This document shows, piece after piece, positions 35,268 to 47,542 of a stretch of 64,000 bases of DNA. The stretch covers positions 72,652,403 to 72,716,402 of the forward strand of contig CM064426.1 in the NCBI GenBank assembly GCA_032690845.1. The letters are read 5' to 3'. The position numbers were made by a program, and so were the translations under genes. The notes below the pieces were generated by a model. That model was not told the origin of the DNA and made no database searches. It saw only the letters and a list, made by a program, of their open reading frames with translations. How positions within the stretch are numbered: the first letter of the stretch is position 1; each line of letters starts with the position of its first letter. The stretch comes from Eleusine coracana subsp. coracana (taxonomy: Eukaryota; Streptophyta; Magnoliopsida; Poales; Poaceae).

Positions 35268-36230
35268 AAGAATTGCCAACAACACGGGATCAGTGCAAAT
35301 ACAATAACAAGAACAAGATCTTTCATGAGTGGGACGTATAGTTCACCTCTGTCTCTGTGATGATGGGCGCCGTGTCTAAGTTAAGTGGGGCGACGGTACG
35401 ACGATACTACATTTTCAGTCATCAAATACTCAAATCCGCTTTTTTCAGTAGTACTAGTACGTACTACTGAAAAAGTGGTTATCTATCTATGGTTATCTCA
35501 TAAGCCAAAAAAAAAATTAAACCTTCAATTTTCTCCATAATATTGAAGTCATCAAACACAAAGGCGTTGGCGAGATGCTCCAAGAAATCTCCGTCGGCCG
35601 CCGGGTGCACGACGATGTTCAGCCAACCACTATATTTGTCCAGGCAGTGGCCCGACTGATCAGTGGCATGGTTGTGCTTGCCCAAGGATAGGATGGAGGT
35701 GGCTTGCGAGCGGTCTTACGGCAATGGCGCAAGCATCAATCTCAAGAATCATTGCAGCCACCGATGAGACTGATCACACTGACGAGGAAGCGGAGAAAAA
35801 GAAGAATTGCCAACAACACGAGATCAGTGCAAACACAATAACATGACTGCCGACGCCGATAATAAACAAGATCTTTCATGGGTGGGACGCATGGTTCACC
35901 TCTGTGGTGACGGGCACGGTGTCCAAGTTACGTGGGGCGACGGTACAAAGATACTATATTTTCAGTCATTAAATACTCAAATCCGTTTTTTTAGTAGTAC
36001 TAGTACGTACTACTGAAAAAGCAATTATCTATCTATGGTTATCTCATAAACCAAAAAAAAAAATTAAACCTTCAATTTTCCAGGTGTCGCTCAATGAGAG
36101 TCCAGGCAGTGATCCGTGCTTGTGCTTGCCCAAGGATGGGGGTGACTTGCGAGCGGTCTTGCGGCAATGGCACAAGCATCAATCTCAAGAATCGTTGCAG
36201 CCACTGATGATGACACTGACGAGGAACAGA
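35268..36230 (+). repeat. 534-bp internal tandem duplication in E2 relic
   Basis: Unit 1 (35268-35801) and unit 2 (35802-36230) both run from 'aagaattgccaacaacac' through a TGGGGCGACGG coding motif, 'agtactagtacgtactactg', an A-run and 'attaaaccttcaattttc', to a 'gcgagcggtcttacggcaat'-type exon. Unit 2 lacks about 100 bp after the A-run; unit 1 contains extra sequence there. Confidence 0.88.
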
Positions 36231-37650
36231 CCTCAGTGCCGCAGCAGGCACAAGTGATGATGATGACGCCTCCTTCGTTGGGGTTGGGGTTGGGGTTGGG
36301 GAGGGCAAGTCAAAGGCGGATGATGCAAGTGCCAGTGACGAGTCCTTTCACTTCCCACAGTTCGACGTCGTGCAGCAGAGCCCATCGCATCACCATTACA
36401 TGGACGACACCATGGAGGCATGGAGCAGGTTCATCCCTTCCCTTTGTGAATTTATTCATAAATAAAACTTGGCAACTTTAAATAAAACGATATATAATAA
36501 AAACGAATTTGCAGGCACTGCTGTATAATCTACGTTGTGAAAAAATGCTAGGACTTTTTAAAGCAAGAAATGTAGAACTTGTTATTACCCGCCTTTTTCT
36601 AAGTTCATCTATGTGGAAGTACAGGTTTACCTAAATATTCAGAACACTTACTCTTGACTTTCTATTTTTTTTTAAAGAAACGCACATCTGTACTTTTTAT
36701 CTACAAGTGAGGACTGATAAACTTTAGTAGTTTCGTTACCCCAACAGTGACGTGCCCAATCATGGACAAAATGTTACTAGCTAGTTGGCTTTTGATCAGA
36801 GCTATAACCGTGTTAACTTGTCGATGCTTTTTCACAAACTGATCTTTACAGGGCACTGGTGGCGAGAGGAAATGGACCAAGAGAATACAAAAGGAATGGA
36901 AAATTCTTAAGAATGACTTGCCAGGTACGTACTTGGTTCTGAACTTCTGATGCTGCTTGACATGCTGACCATTGTTTTGCTCTAACTCTCACGAGAGGAC
37001 AGCCATCTTCTGATCTGAGCTGAACTAGTATATATAACCTTTTTGATAATGTATTAAACTGGGTGGCACAAATTGATAATATAACTCAACACAATACTAG
37101 TACTCGGAGGACAGCATATATATTTTGCACGTGCATATATATATGCAGGCACCATCTACGTGCGCGTGTTCGAGGGTCGCATGGACCTGCTTCGGGTGGC
37201 AATGGTGGGTGCTTGTGGGTTTGTGGCACACTGTACCACGACGGGCCCTTCTTCTTCGATGTGTACCTGCCGCCGTCATACCCGGACGTGACGCCGCTTA
37301 TGAACTACCACTTCTTTCGCCTCTGCGTGAATCCCAACCTGTACGAGTCCGGCACGGTGTGCCTGAGCTTGCTCCGTACACCGAGCTCTGATCGTCGGAG
37401 TCGTCGACGTCCTCTTGGTGCTCTTCTCCATCTAAGGTCTCATGCTCACGGCCCAACCGTATTATAACGAGGCCGGCTACGCGTCCCAGATTGGCATGAG
37501 AGCACCTACTTGCTCAGCCTGTAGACCATGCTGCACTTGTTGCACCGGCCACTGCGGACCTTTGAAGATTTCGTCAGAGATCATTTCCGCCACCACGGGC
37601 GGCACATGCTCCGTGCGTGCGAGGCTTACCGGCGGGAGGGTTGCCTTATA

Positions 37651-40400
37651 AGCACCCATGTTGAGTACATTATAAGCACCACATGTTGTGCCTAAAATTA
37701 TATATCAGCATGCGATTCTTTCTAGGTTGTTTACTATAATAAACTTATCAAGCACCCTAACATGCTCAGCTGCACACAAATAATCTAAAATCAAGACCAT
37801 AGAATCAAGGCAAAGTGGCACGATTGCAACATATATGTACCATCATGCATAGATAATTCACAAACTCATATCCAAAGAGGAAGGATTATATCACAGAGAG
37901 GGAATAGAGAGAGACGAAAAAAACATAATATGAGCTTGCCAAGAACTTTCTTATGTTATTTTTGTTAAAAACAATATTTTTATTACAATTTTTGTACTTA
38001 TTTTATAAAAAGTCATTTACCACTTTTATTTAAATAGATGTCGACTGACACCACCACCACCAAGCCATAATATCAACTCAATATGCTGAAGTATATGCTA
38101 AACTAGCCATTGTTTTAGAATTCTATATTTTATACATATTTCATTAACTGTGAATAGAGAAAATTGCATTAGAGTTGGATAGGAGGATCCTCTATGATCA
38201 GTTTTTAGGATATGTTCAATAATTAGGTACTTCATACACTATTATGACACCCCCTCTGTTGCTTTCCCCTATTATCTTCGAGTTCTTGTTCTTGAATTGT
38301 GCACTGCTATTGCGTGAAATTGCATCCTGCTTAGTTAGATTTCTGAATCCAAAACTTCTCGCAATTGAGTCGTAGTGCAATCTCTAGGTTTCTGAACCGC
38401 AACATATTTATCAGATTTCCATTCACTCACTGTTCCCACCACATGAAGTCATTAGGTAAATTGATGTTAAATAAATGTGTTAATTGGATCAGAATGTGTT
38501 AACTGAATCTGCTTCTGACATTGATTTGTTAGTTATGTGCACACAAATTGAAGGTCTACTAAATCTGTTTGATGCTTCGTCAGTTTTGTGTAAACTAACG
38601 TCTATTTGCGTAAATTATAGAATAATTGTTCCTTTATCTAACCGTATATAGAGTTGTGCAATGTTTCACTACTAGAATAACTAAATTTTGGGAGTGATTC
38701 CCTCAATGTATCTAAAATTCGCTCTTTGTATAGTGTCATGCTTGACACTGACTCCAAACAATCCTCAAGCCTTGGCACACTACCACCACCATACTATTAC
38801 TTCGGTAGCAGTACCATTCAACTCTTGTTCCCACGTCGCCACACTAGAGCTTAGGAAAAAGTAATAAACCTATGATGACCAAGATCATAGAAATGAGAAC
38901 GGTGACATGTAAGCCAAGCGGGGGGACAGAAACACATGATGTACAAGATGACTGTGATAATGCAGAACCTCCGACCAATTTGGAACATGGCGTGGGAGGA
39001 GCCAGAGCTTGTGCTTGTATTCAGATACAATCCGTGTGGATTTATCTTGAAAAATGAAAACATAGAAATTATTAGTTGTGTTCATGAGATTAGCATGATA
39101 GTAATTAGTGGTCAAAACAACATATCATGTGCGAACGGGTTTCTCTAAAGGTGTGTCCAGACCTTTGTGTGTGGGATAGCAATGCTTGTGATTGTAGCAT
39201 GTTGCTGCGTCCAAATCTTTGCATCAGTATTTGATCAAGAGAAAAGAAAAAGAATAAAAATATTTACCATTCTAAGTAGACTTGTTCTGTTTAATTGACC
39301 ATATATGCAAGTAAGTAAGAAAAGGGACTAGCCACCTAGATCATGTAAGAAAACATAACAGTGTTGGACAACTTTTCTATTTCTAAAATCTGTAAAACAT
39401 GTGCACATCGCCTATTTTCCCTATCACCATGCACACTGATCTGACACTGACGAAGAAGTTAAGTTTGAGGAACCTAAATATGCATTCGTTGGTTCACTAA
39501 AAGAAATTGTGTCAAACTGAAACTCTAAAAACAAGAAGAAGGTTTAAAAAGATATTCAGGATTTGGTATATGCCATATAACAAATTAGAATTTATTGAAG
39601 ACCTAAAGATGTCAACAATTTGAATATAATATACTGCTTATTAGAACAGAAAACTTTAGCCGATTCTGCTTATTTCGACCCATAAAGATTTTGGATGAGT
39701 CTTTATTGAATAAACTAAAACAAAGTATGGCTCGCTGGCAGGATTTCACCTAGCACCTGGCACGCGGTAGAAACAGATGATGTAGATATGGCCCGATCTT
39801 CCAAGAGGTAAGGGGATAAACTCGAATTTGGGGAACTCGGCGTTGACGATCCGTCTTGAATCAGACACGATCCAACCCCGCAACCGTTACACCAAGCACA
39901 ACTTGATTGTTCCTGCAAGCGAAATCGAGAACATAAGCAAGAGAGGATAAACACGCAATCTGATATTACAAATATGGATGAAGTGAATCACAAGAAAAGG
40001 TTCAAGCTCTGAACACAAAAGAACTAATCGCCACAGTGATGTAGAACAAAAACAGGGGCCCTGGATTACTGTAAAAGGACTTGTCACCACAGTTACAATA
40101 ATTCGATCAAGTTTCTCTCTGGAAAACTGAACTAAACAAAACCCGAAACTAAAAGACGGCGGCTAATGAGTTTATATAGGAACCAGGGACGTCCTAGGAT
40201 TGGGGGTGACCAGGGGGGGCGCCCACAACATGGGCTTAAGGCCCGACACGATACATGGCCAAGTTGGCCCAAAATAGGTGGCGCAACACCTTATCATGGT
40301 CACACATTATGACTCACGACCCTTCTAGAGCTAAGACCAGAAACAAAACAACGGCGTCGTCGTCCCCTTTCCAACACATCAAAGAACGTCTCGTTTGGAC
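37651..40400. other. Non-coding interval, no gene recognised
   Basis: AT-rich. 'cactactagaataac' at 38664 resembles a CACTA end but no partner is seen. Open frames of 60-80 codons around 38850-39150 overlap on both strands and show no family similarity. 39715-40400 is probably part of the retroelement whose gag lies at 40402-42497, but I could not define an LTR. Confidence 0.45.
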
Positions 40401-40401
40401 A

Positions 40402-42497
40402 TCAGATGTGGGAGATATCATCAAAACCGTGAAGGGGTGTCGGCTGAATCCGAGACGAACGTGGCGACAGAGTTGGTGACGACTTGTAACTTGGGGAAGG
40501 CCATGATATGCGCGTATCCAGTATGGTGATGTCCTCATCATCTCCTCCTTCTTCAATTGGAGTCACCCTCGACTCCATCTCATCATCAATCTCCTGTAAA
40601 AGGTTAGTACTAGCAGAATGTAAAGTACAAGATACATGATCATCGATAGAAGATATATCACAACAAAACATAGTATAGCAAGGTGCATCATGATTATCAC
40701 AAAGTTCAGTAACAATAGATGTCATAGCAAGAAAAGCACCTCCCTTTAACTGAATAGCCTTATGTTTAATATCATAAAGTTGTTTGTTATCATGTTTATT
40801 CTCAGTATTTTCAGCAAGCACTTTAAAATGATTTTTAATATCAGCAGGCAATAACGGACACAAAATAATATTCCTGTTCTTATGCATGAAAGTATATATA
40901 TTAGTTCTACCATGGTGGACAGCATCCGTATCATATTCCCATGGACGGCCTAATAAAAGCGAACATGCTTGCATAGGTACAATATGAAAATCAGTAGAGT
41001 CTTGATAAGAACCTACTGAAAAGTGTATGCGTGTTAATTGAGTTACTTGTGTTGTACCACTATTGTTGAACCATTTGATATGGTAGGGCCGATATAGTGC
41101 ATGCGTGATCAAGCCAAACTTGCTTACCAAATCAGATATTACCAAGTTGTTATAGCTCCTAGTATCAATAATGGTGAGAACACGGTGGTCCGCGACAATG
41201 AGGTATATGTAGAATAAATTATTGCGTTGTTGTTCTTCCACTTGTCCCACCTGAGTGGTCAACACACGCTATACAATGAGGCTAGGAAAGCCCACGATGA
41301 CAGCAATGGAATCAATGATGATAGTCTCCTGCTCCTCCGACGAATCTACAACAAGGTTAGACATACGAGCAAATTCATCTTCAACATCACTAGAACTTTC
41401 ATACCCATCAGCAGTAGCGATGAAAGCACAACGACTAGGGCAATCCTTCATGACATGTCCCATGTCCTTGCAGCGGTGGCAAATAATGGTGGTGGAGGAG
41501 TCACTCCTAGCATCGGAAGTAATAACCTTCTTCTGGTGTTGGTGTTACACACTAGACGATTGCGCTTCAGAAGTAGGCGCAAGTGGAAGAGTTGTTGCTA
41601 GTGGCTTAGCAACATGACTCTTCAAGTTCTCTACTCCAATGCATTGCTGGAGATGCTCAGTGTTGGACCTGCAAGATTGTTGTGGAAGGCGTACCTGTAC
41701 TTCTCGTTCAGCCTTAAGAGCAATATGATACAATTGGTTGAACCTATTCCACTCTTTATAGTCAACAATATTCTGGATATCACGGTTCAAACCACCAAAA
41801 AGTCTAGCACTAGTTTCAATATCATCTTTATGTATGTCACAATGTGCTAAACCAATAAGCAATTCCTGATAATATTCCTCTACTGTTTTACTACCTTGTG
41901 TTAAAGATTGTAATTTCAAACGTAAATCACGTTGGTAATAAGGAGGAACAAAACGAGATTTTATGCGTTGTTTCAAAACAATCCAAGTGGCAGGTATAGC
42001 AACATTAGTATTGCAAAATCATTCCACCAAAAGAGAGCAAAATCTGTAAACTCACTAGTAGCAAGTCTAACTTTATGCTCAGCAAGAACTAAATGAGAAT
42101 TAAATTTTTATTCAACAACAAGTTCCCAATCTAAGTATGATTCAGGATCAGCACTACCAGTAAAAGGTGGTATGTTAAATTTGGGCTTAACAAAAGTATC
42201 AGTATTACCACGATTGTTATTACCTCCCATATCGTGTCGATTACAGCAAAGACGGTCTGCATCACGGTCAAAATCATCATCAGCAGCAGCTCGTTGAGGT
42301 GGAGGTCGTTGTTCAACATCCTCAATTCGGTTGGCAACAGTGTTGATGTGGCTCATCAATTCGGCAAACTTCGTTTCCATGAATGTACGCTGGTCCACAA
42401 GAAGCTTTGTTAGCTCGACTTTGGACACGCAATCATTGAAGTCTGTAGGGGACTCCGAATCTGCAAGTGTCTCTTTTCCTGACATGGTTAAAAGCAA
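40402..42497 (-). mobile_element. Gypsy-type gag-protease relic
   Basis: On the minus strand the order is: start MSGKETLADSESPTDFND (42485), matrix-like part ending FNIPPFTGSADPESYLDWE, a retrotransposon gag domain (KQRIKSRFVPPYYQRDLRLK, GSKTVEEYYQEL, ARLFGGLNRDIQNIV), an intact CCHC zinc knuckle CHRCKDMGHVMKDC at about 41460-41500, and a retropepsin-like region (VLTIIDTRSYNNLVISDLV, LLLGRPWEYD). The catalytic D-S/T-G reads D-T-R. Two in-frame stops (about 41543 and 41266) and at least one frameshift near 42100 break it. No reverse transcriptase, RNase H or integrase follows. It is a dead, internally deleted Ty3/Gypsy copy. Confidence 0.85.
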
Positions 42498-43450
42498 AAG
42501 ACAAGACTACACAAAAGGATTAGCCCTATCAATTAGCAGCTATCAGAGGGTGTGGAAAGTGGGAAACAATATCAGAAGCAATGCATCACAATCTTGCAAG
42601 TATTCTTACCAAAGCCAACAGGACGACACAATCTGGTGTCGAGCTTGGGTGTAACAGTTGTAATGAAGAAACCTGTGTTGCAATATATATAGCTTGGAAG
42701 GTTAATATGTATGTCAGTGGAACACAATTTAATAACAGATAGTAGCACTGAATAAATGTCCAAAGCAGTGTTCTAATTATTGGCAAAAGAATCGTGTTCA
42801 AAAATAGTTGTGACAGCAAGAACAATGACAAAGAACAATGGCAAAGACAACAAGGATCAAAACAGACTTCACAGACTTAGAATTTTCAGGGCCGGAGGGG
42901 AGGTGCAAATCAAAATCTTGTTTTTTTTATGATTTTTCCACTATTTTTCTGTGATAGAGAAATACAAAGGAAGGAACCACAAGAAGTTTCAACTCAAACA
43001 GAGGAAAAATAAAGTGTAGGCAAAATCACAAAGTTTCACCGAAAGCGCTATTTTTTACTTCACAATTTTTTTTCTATTTTTTCCTATTTTTTTAAATTTT
43101 TTGACAAGGGCACATATGGCGGAGCCCTGTGTATTCAGCATGGTGATGTACTCATCAACATGGCTCAAATCTCAGTAGTAATGTTTTTCACGATTAAACT
43201 GTTGTGAAATTGAATTTGATGCACGTAATTACCTTTTGTTGGAGTTGGAGCTACAGATTGCAGGAGCTGCAGGTCATCACCAGACCAGTTGCTATTCCTT
43301 ACTGCTTGTTGTCATTCATGGAGAAAATGGGTCCTCGAGCTACACTTGGAATTGGAGAGGATGAGTCAACGTCCATAAAGAGGCCGGGTCACGGAGCTGT
43401 GGAGCGTCCCTCTTCTTTGAGCTGATCTTGGTGGTCATGGTCACACATGG

Positions 43451-43517
43451 GGTATGCTGCATGGTCACATGGATCCTCTTATACCTATGAGGCATGCCGC
43501 ATGGTCGCATGGATCTT
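43451..43517 (+). repeat. 40-bp tandem repeat, two units
   Basis: 'ggtatgctgcatggtcacat' then 'ggatcct' at 43451 recurs as 'ggcatgccgcatggtcgcat' then 'ggatctt' at 43491. Confidence 0.9.
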
Positions 43518-43793
43518 TTTGGCTCTTTGGAATAAAGTATTGTGTGAGGTCTTCTTTTATCTAGTTGCAGTAGAAAAGATGGGTCTAATTGACTTGATGG
43601 TATCTCATTTTTAAGCTTTAGTTTCGTGATGCTTATGTCTATAAATTTTTAGATATATTTTTTTATCACATCTGTATTTTTTATTATGGTCGTGTAACTT
43701 TAAACTCTGTATTTTTTTTTAATACGAAACGTGGATGGACACGATAGAGAAAAAAATTAAATTGGATTCAAGCATCGAAGGGGAATCGGCGAT

Positions 43794-44076
43794 ACCTGTC
43801 GCTGGGCTGAAGAAGGGGCGTACGTGATCGTTGCCACCCCGATAAGCATCACGGCGACGAAGAGCGCGACGCGGTGGTCCCAGCCGGCCAGGCGACGGCG
43901 GCACCGAACTCCTCCTCCCTGGGATGGTCCTCGCCATCCCCCAGGTAGTGGTCGGGCGGGTACGCTCCGAACACCGCGGCGTCAGCGTCCTCTTGCTGCG
44001 GCTGAAGGGGGTGGTCGGCGTCCAGCACCTCGCCATGGACGCCGTGGTCATCGTCCCGGAGATTCTCGGAGTCCAT
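43794..44076 (-). pseudogene. Acidic leader plus membrane segment, frame broken
   Basis: An ATG at 44076 opens MDSENLRDDDHGVHGEVLDA, then GAYPPDHYLGDGEDHPREEE; this frame stops at 43849. In the next frame the sequence continues plausibly as RRLAGWDHRVALFVAVMLIG with a good splice donor (GACAG|GTATCG) at about 43794. Joining them needs a small shift at about 43895. The acidic-N-terminus-then-membrane layout resembles the gene at 28672-31348, but I see no direct sequence match. Either a recent frameshift or a different start explains it. Confidence 0.4.
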
Positions 44077-44104
44077 GGCCTCCTCGCGTGGAAGACCTTA
44101 GTGT

Positions 44105-44430
44105 CGAGATGCTCGCCGCGCAACCGCGACCGCCCCCATTGGCAGCGGAGCGGTGGTCGGTGGTAATGGCGCCGACGGGTCGCTCGGAATTGGGGGCGCG
44201 GACGCGGAGGTCGTCAGCATCGATCCCCTGGCCATGGACGCGGAGGTCGTCGTCCTCTCGAGCTTCTCTCCGCCACCGCTCCCACCAGTGCACGGCTCGA
44301 TGCGGAATTCTGCCTTGGGGCCGAGAGATGCTCGCCGCGACCGCGACCGGTACCATCGGCAGTGCTGCGGTGCTCGGAGTTGGGGGCGCGGACGCTGAGG
44401 TCGGCGGCGTCGATCCCCTTGCCACGGCCG
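44105..44430. repeat. GC-rich 222-bp tandem duplication
   Basis: 'gagatgctcgccgcg' followed by 'gcgaccg' begins at 44105 and 44327; 'ttgggggcgcggacgc' with 'gcgtcgatcccc'-type words follows in each unit. One minus-strand frame stays open through both units (DLSVRAPNSEH and DLRVRAPNSER), but no family is recognised. Confidence 0.85.
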
Positions 44431-44649
44431 CTCCCGATGGTGGAGTTGAGGTGGCCGGCGCCGAGCCCCTCGCCGCGGTGGGAGCGGTCTCCCTCATCCT
44501 CCTCGCCGCCGCCGCGGCCACTTCCAGAGCGGTGGCGCTCCTTGTCGTCGGCGTGCATTTTGCCGATGGGATGGGAGCAGCACGCAAGCGACAAGGGAGG
44601 GAGGTGGCCGGCGATGTTTTACCCGGTGGCATTTTACCCAACTCCGGCT

Positions 44650-46200
44650 GACAGGTGGGCCAGCCAGGCTGCAGGCTGAGAGCGCGCGTGCCTGGCGTTG
44701 GCCAGATTTGTTTTGAGTTTTGATTGGGAAACCAGGACTCCTATCCTATGGGTTGCAAGTCCAGAGGCAGCAGCCCAGGCCACTCAGAGCCCGAAACGGT
44801 AGACAGAGCCCAATCTTGCTTGTGGCCATTGTTGTGGACCGAATTCTTCGGCCAGCGTTGCCGTGTTCATCTGGCACAGCGACACGGAAAGAAATTTTCT
44901 GCATACGTGATGTAAATCAGAAGCTGTGCAGCACCGTCTCATCCTGCACCACGTGTCCGTTTCGTTAATCTCAGATCAAGTCACGCGCCCCTCTCACCGA
45001 ATCAGCTTGAGGCCTTCATCCTGCTTCCTGCGAGCCCAGAAGAGAAAGAAAAAGGAGCTGAGCCAGAAGAGAAAGGAAAGGAACCGCCGCCGCCGCCGTC
45101 CAGTCGAGATCGCTCTAATTAAGCTTCATTCCGTCAATCCTCACTGCAGAGTTCACCGCCGCAGCGGCCGTCGAACGGCGCTGGCGAAATCATGCAACCG
45201 TGTCAGTTGTTGATCCTTTAATCTTCTTTGTCCTCTCGTCTGCAGTGAAATTGCTTCTTTCGCCTTGCACATGAAAATCATGGAACTAGCAGCAAATGGA
45301 TTTCCTCAACGCTCAATAGTCGATCCATCTTCTTCTCACTACACATTTCTACACGTCGGTAGATTAAAATATGGGACTTACTAATTTTCGACTGATTAAA
45401 AGTTTGATCAACTTTCAATCACCGTTTTGAATCATTAGATATAGATCCAATAATTTATAATTATTATATAAATAATTCTAAAAAAATTTAAAAGTCAAAG
45501 TAACAAACCATTGATTAAAAGCTTTTAATCAGCTGAAAGCTAGGAAACATATTAAAATATACAGACAATATTTGAATACTAGCTAATCAGTAGACTGTAT
45601 TTGTTTGAACAAGAAACATAGCATCAAATTGGAAGAAAGGAGCTCAATTGTCAGGCATCGGTTTGCCAGGAAGCTTACAGTTAGGGAGCACTCCATTTGC
45701 AGGTAGCTTGACGAAGGCGAGCATTAAAATGAGACTGCAACAATACGAAAAGACAGATACAAAATTTGTCACCACGCGGTGAGTAAAGCATCTGCACTTG
45801 AGCTTCAAGCTCTTCGTGACGTAGAAGACTCATGCAAATTTGCACATATTGCTAATCTGATCTCCATAATTGATTCGTCAGTGTCCAAACCCGTTGATCT
45901 CTGTCGAGCCTCTCGCCTGCAAATAGCTCGGCCAGTGGGCGGTGGCGGTGGCCGCAGCATGTATCACAAATGCGTGTCCCTTGCGCCCGCTCCAACCGAA
46001 ACAACGGAGTTGAAAGTGCGCAGCCAGTGTCTGCGCCTCCGTGGGTTGGAAGGAAGAGAACGCCTCGCTTCAACAGCCGGGCAGGAAGCCTATGTAGAGA
46101 GTCGGCTCGTTTGCCATGGGAGCCAATTGCGCATGCTGCGGTCATGGAGATAATCGTGGGTGTGAGATTAGCGGTGGGGACAACCGGACAAGTGTCACAT
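44650..46200. other. Intergenic, no gene recognised
   Basis: Contains a GC-rich patch at 45050-45200 that looks like a leader exon and the MITE at 45371-45552. Open frames at 45779-46153 run on both strands without family similarity. Confidence 0.4.
45371..45552 (-). mobile_element. AT-rich MITE, copy 2 of 2
   Basis: Inverted copy of the segment at 12108-12283, including 'aattattatataaataattc' and the terminal 'cagctgaaagc' / 'cgactgattaaaag' inverted ends. Confidence 0.62.
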
Positions 46201-46209
46201 ATCTAGAAG

Positions 46210-46440
46210 GTGCTGCACAGCCTCCCGTTTACATCACGTATGCAGACAATTTCTTTGCCAGCACACGTTGCGTTGCGTTGTAACAAAGAAAAGCTGCCAA
46301 TTTGCGAAGGAATGCAGGACATGCCGGCATGGCACTTTGATCCCAGCGGTCGTTTTTCAGTCAAGCCGGCTTACAAACTGCACTGCAAAACCAAGACCAT
46401 CAACTGGGTAATGACGTCGCATCATCGTCTTCAAGGTTGA
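46210..46440 (+). pseudogene. Possible LINE ORF2 fragment
   Basis: The short frame contains AWHFDPSGRFSVKPAYKL, matching the W-x(n)-G-x-FSVKSAY signature upstream of the zf-RVT domain in plant LINEs. Nothing else of the element is recognisable around it. Confidence 0.4.
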
Positions 46441-47542
46441 AAAAAAAAACAGGTAATTAGTCCTTTAAGTGGCACAAAATCTGGCAAATGCGACTGCCCA
46501 ACAAAATGAAAATGTTTCTATGAAGGTTTGCTCATAACAGCCTTCCAATTGGCTGAAACCTGAAAAGAAAAATGCTGGAGAAGGAGTCAATCTGTGATTA
46601 CACGAGGGTTGTGGCCATCTATATATTTTTCAAAGTGTAAATATGTGCACGATTTGTGACGAGTGTTGAACCTCAACCACATTCGGAAAGAGTTAAACCT
46701 TTATCAGTCGGAAAAAGAAGTATGGTACAAAATCTAGAAGTTGGAGCCTAACTTGCAAAACAAAGTGCTAATACTTTTGTGGAGGTGATTGGGCGGCTAG
46801 GAACAAAGGCAATCCGGGAGAGAGGTTATGGAGCACGTCTGAGATTTGTAGCTTGATCAATTATCATCTTATGGAGCGTGAGAAACTGATGAGAGAAAAA
46901 CATGGGAAAACAGTGAGAAACGGATGTTGTTAACCTCAACTCGGAGGACATAGATCAGAGTCCAGAGGGTGGCCTGTTTAGGACAATTCAAGTGTTCATG
47001 ACATAGAACTTTGTCTCTTGTAATGTATGTGTTTGTCCTAGAGTCTGTAACAAGGTAGCAGATTGTTTTGTTGCTTGCTCGTGGCGTTAGCACATTGCCG
47101 GTTGGCGAGTGCATGTTCTGGTGGCTAGCACCATGCTTTGTAACATGATTTGTCTCCGACAAGATGCCCCTGGGAAACAACAGTTAATATAGAAGAATAG
47201 AATAGGTTGAATAGATTGATTGTATCGCTGAGTCTCATGAATAGATTATATAGCAGTATATTACTTAGAAGACAAGAAACCTCCCTTAAAGATAAGACAA
47301 ATTGGGATTACATGATCCTAATCTATTATATCTGGAGATGTTCTAATATACTCTAACAGTTAATGGAGGCATCCATTTGAAAAAAAAAGCAGCAGCAGCA
47401 ATGCTATGCAGTATGCATCTTATGAAAGATGACAAAGAACGTTGCGGATATAATTTTTCCAAACTTTGAAGACATCGTTATTATTGTTACAAAGTTAGCT
47501 TTCTTTGTGAGGAAAAAAAAATCAAATTATCAAACTAGTATA
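46441..47542. other. Non-coding interval
   Basis: No feature recognised; AT-rich with several A-runs and only short frames. Confidence 0.45.

Larger units (their letters stand above)
33557..37650 (+). pseudogene. PHO2/UBC24-like E2 gene relic, copy 2 (nearly full length)
   Basis: Family landmarks occur in order over 4.1 kb: QQFICRHDLVMFSNDD (33569), a GAA tract, DVTVVDR then SYFHPGM (frame change by 4 bases at about 33950), VVTAAATALDLLLL, SSRWLGRVAEVSLDVDVAF, VFYPGQRVV, ADLTFFCPGDELNCW, NDHEFFPGQRV (34960), CVGVIRSFSCRDQTVR, WVGRMVHLCGDGHGVQVTWG (35878), FPQFDVVQQSPSHHHYMDD (36356), KRIQKEWKILKNDLP (36878) and the catalytic domain GTIYVRVFEGRMDLLRVAMV, YHDGPFFFDVYLPPSYPDV, NPNLYESGTVCLSLL (active-site Cys), GLMLTAQPYYNEAGY. 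Damage: several frameshifts, an 8-bp duplication at 37214-37226, loss of the usual WDP-containing segment after the active site, an in-frame TAA at about 37433, and a 534-bp internal duplication. In intact members this enzyme controls phosphate homeostasis; this copy cannot encode one. Confidence 0.85.

Noticed and set aside
36276..36304. Telomere-like (GGGGTT)n run
   Set aside because: Only about four units, inside the E2-relic coding region (Gly-Val repeat) and not the plant telomere motif TTTAGGG.
38660..38700. CACTA transposon end
   Set aside because: The word 'cactactagaa' is short and no matching opposite terminus or 3-bp target duplication could be found in the window.
39715..40400. 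LTR of the Gypsy relic
   Set aside because: I could not find a matching second copy above 42.5 kb, a TG…CA pair or a primer site, so no LTR is called.
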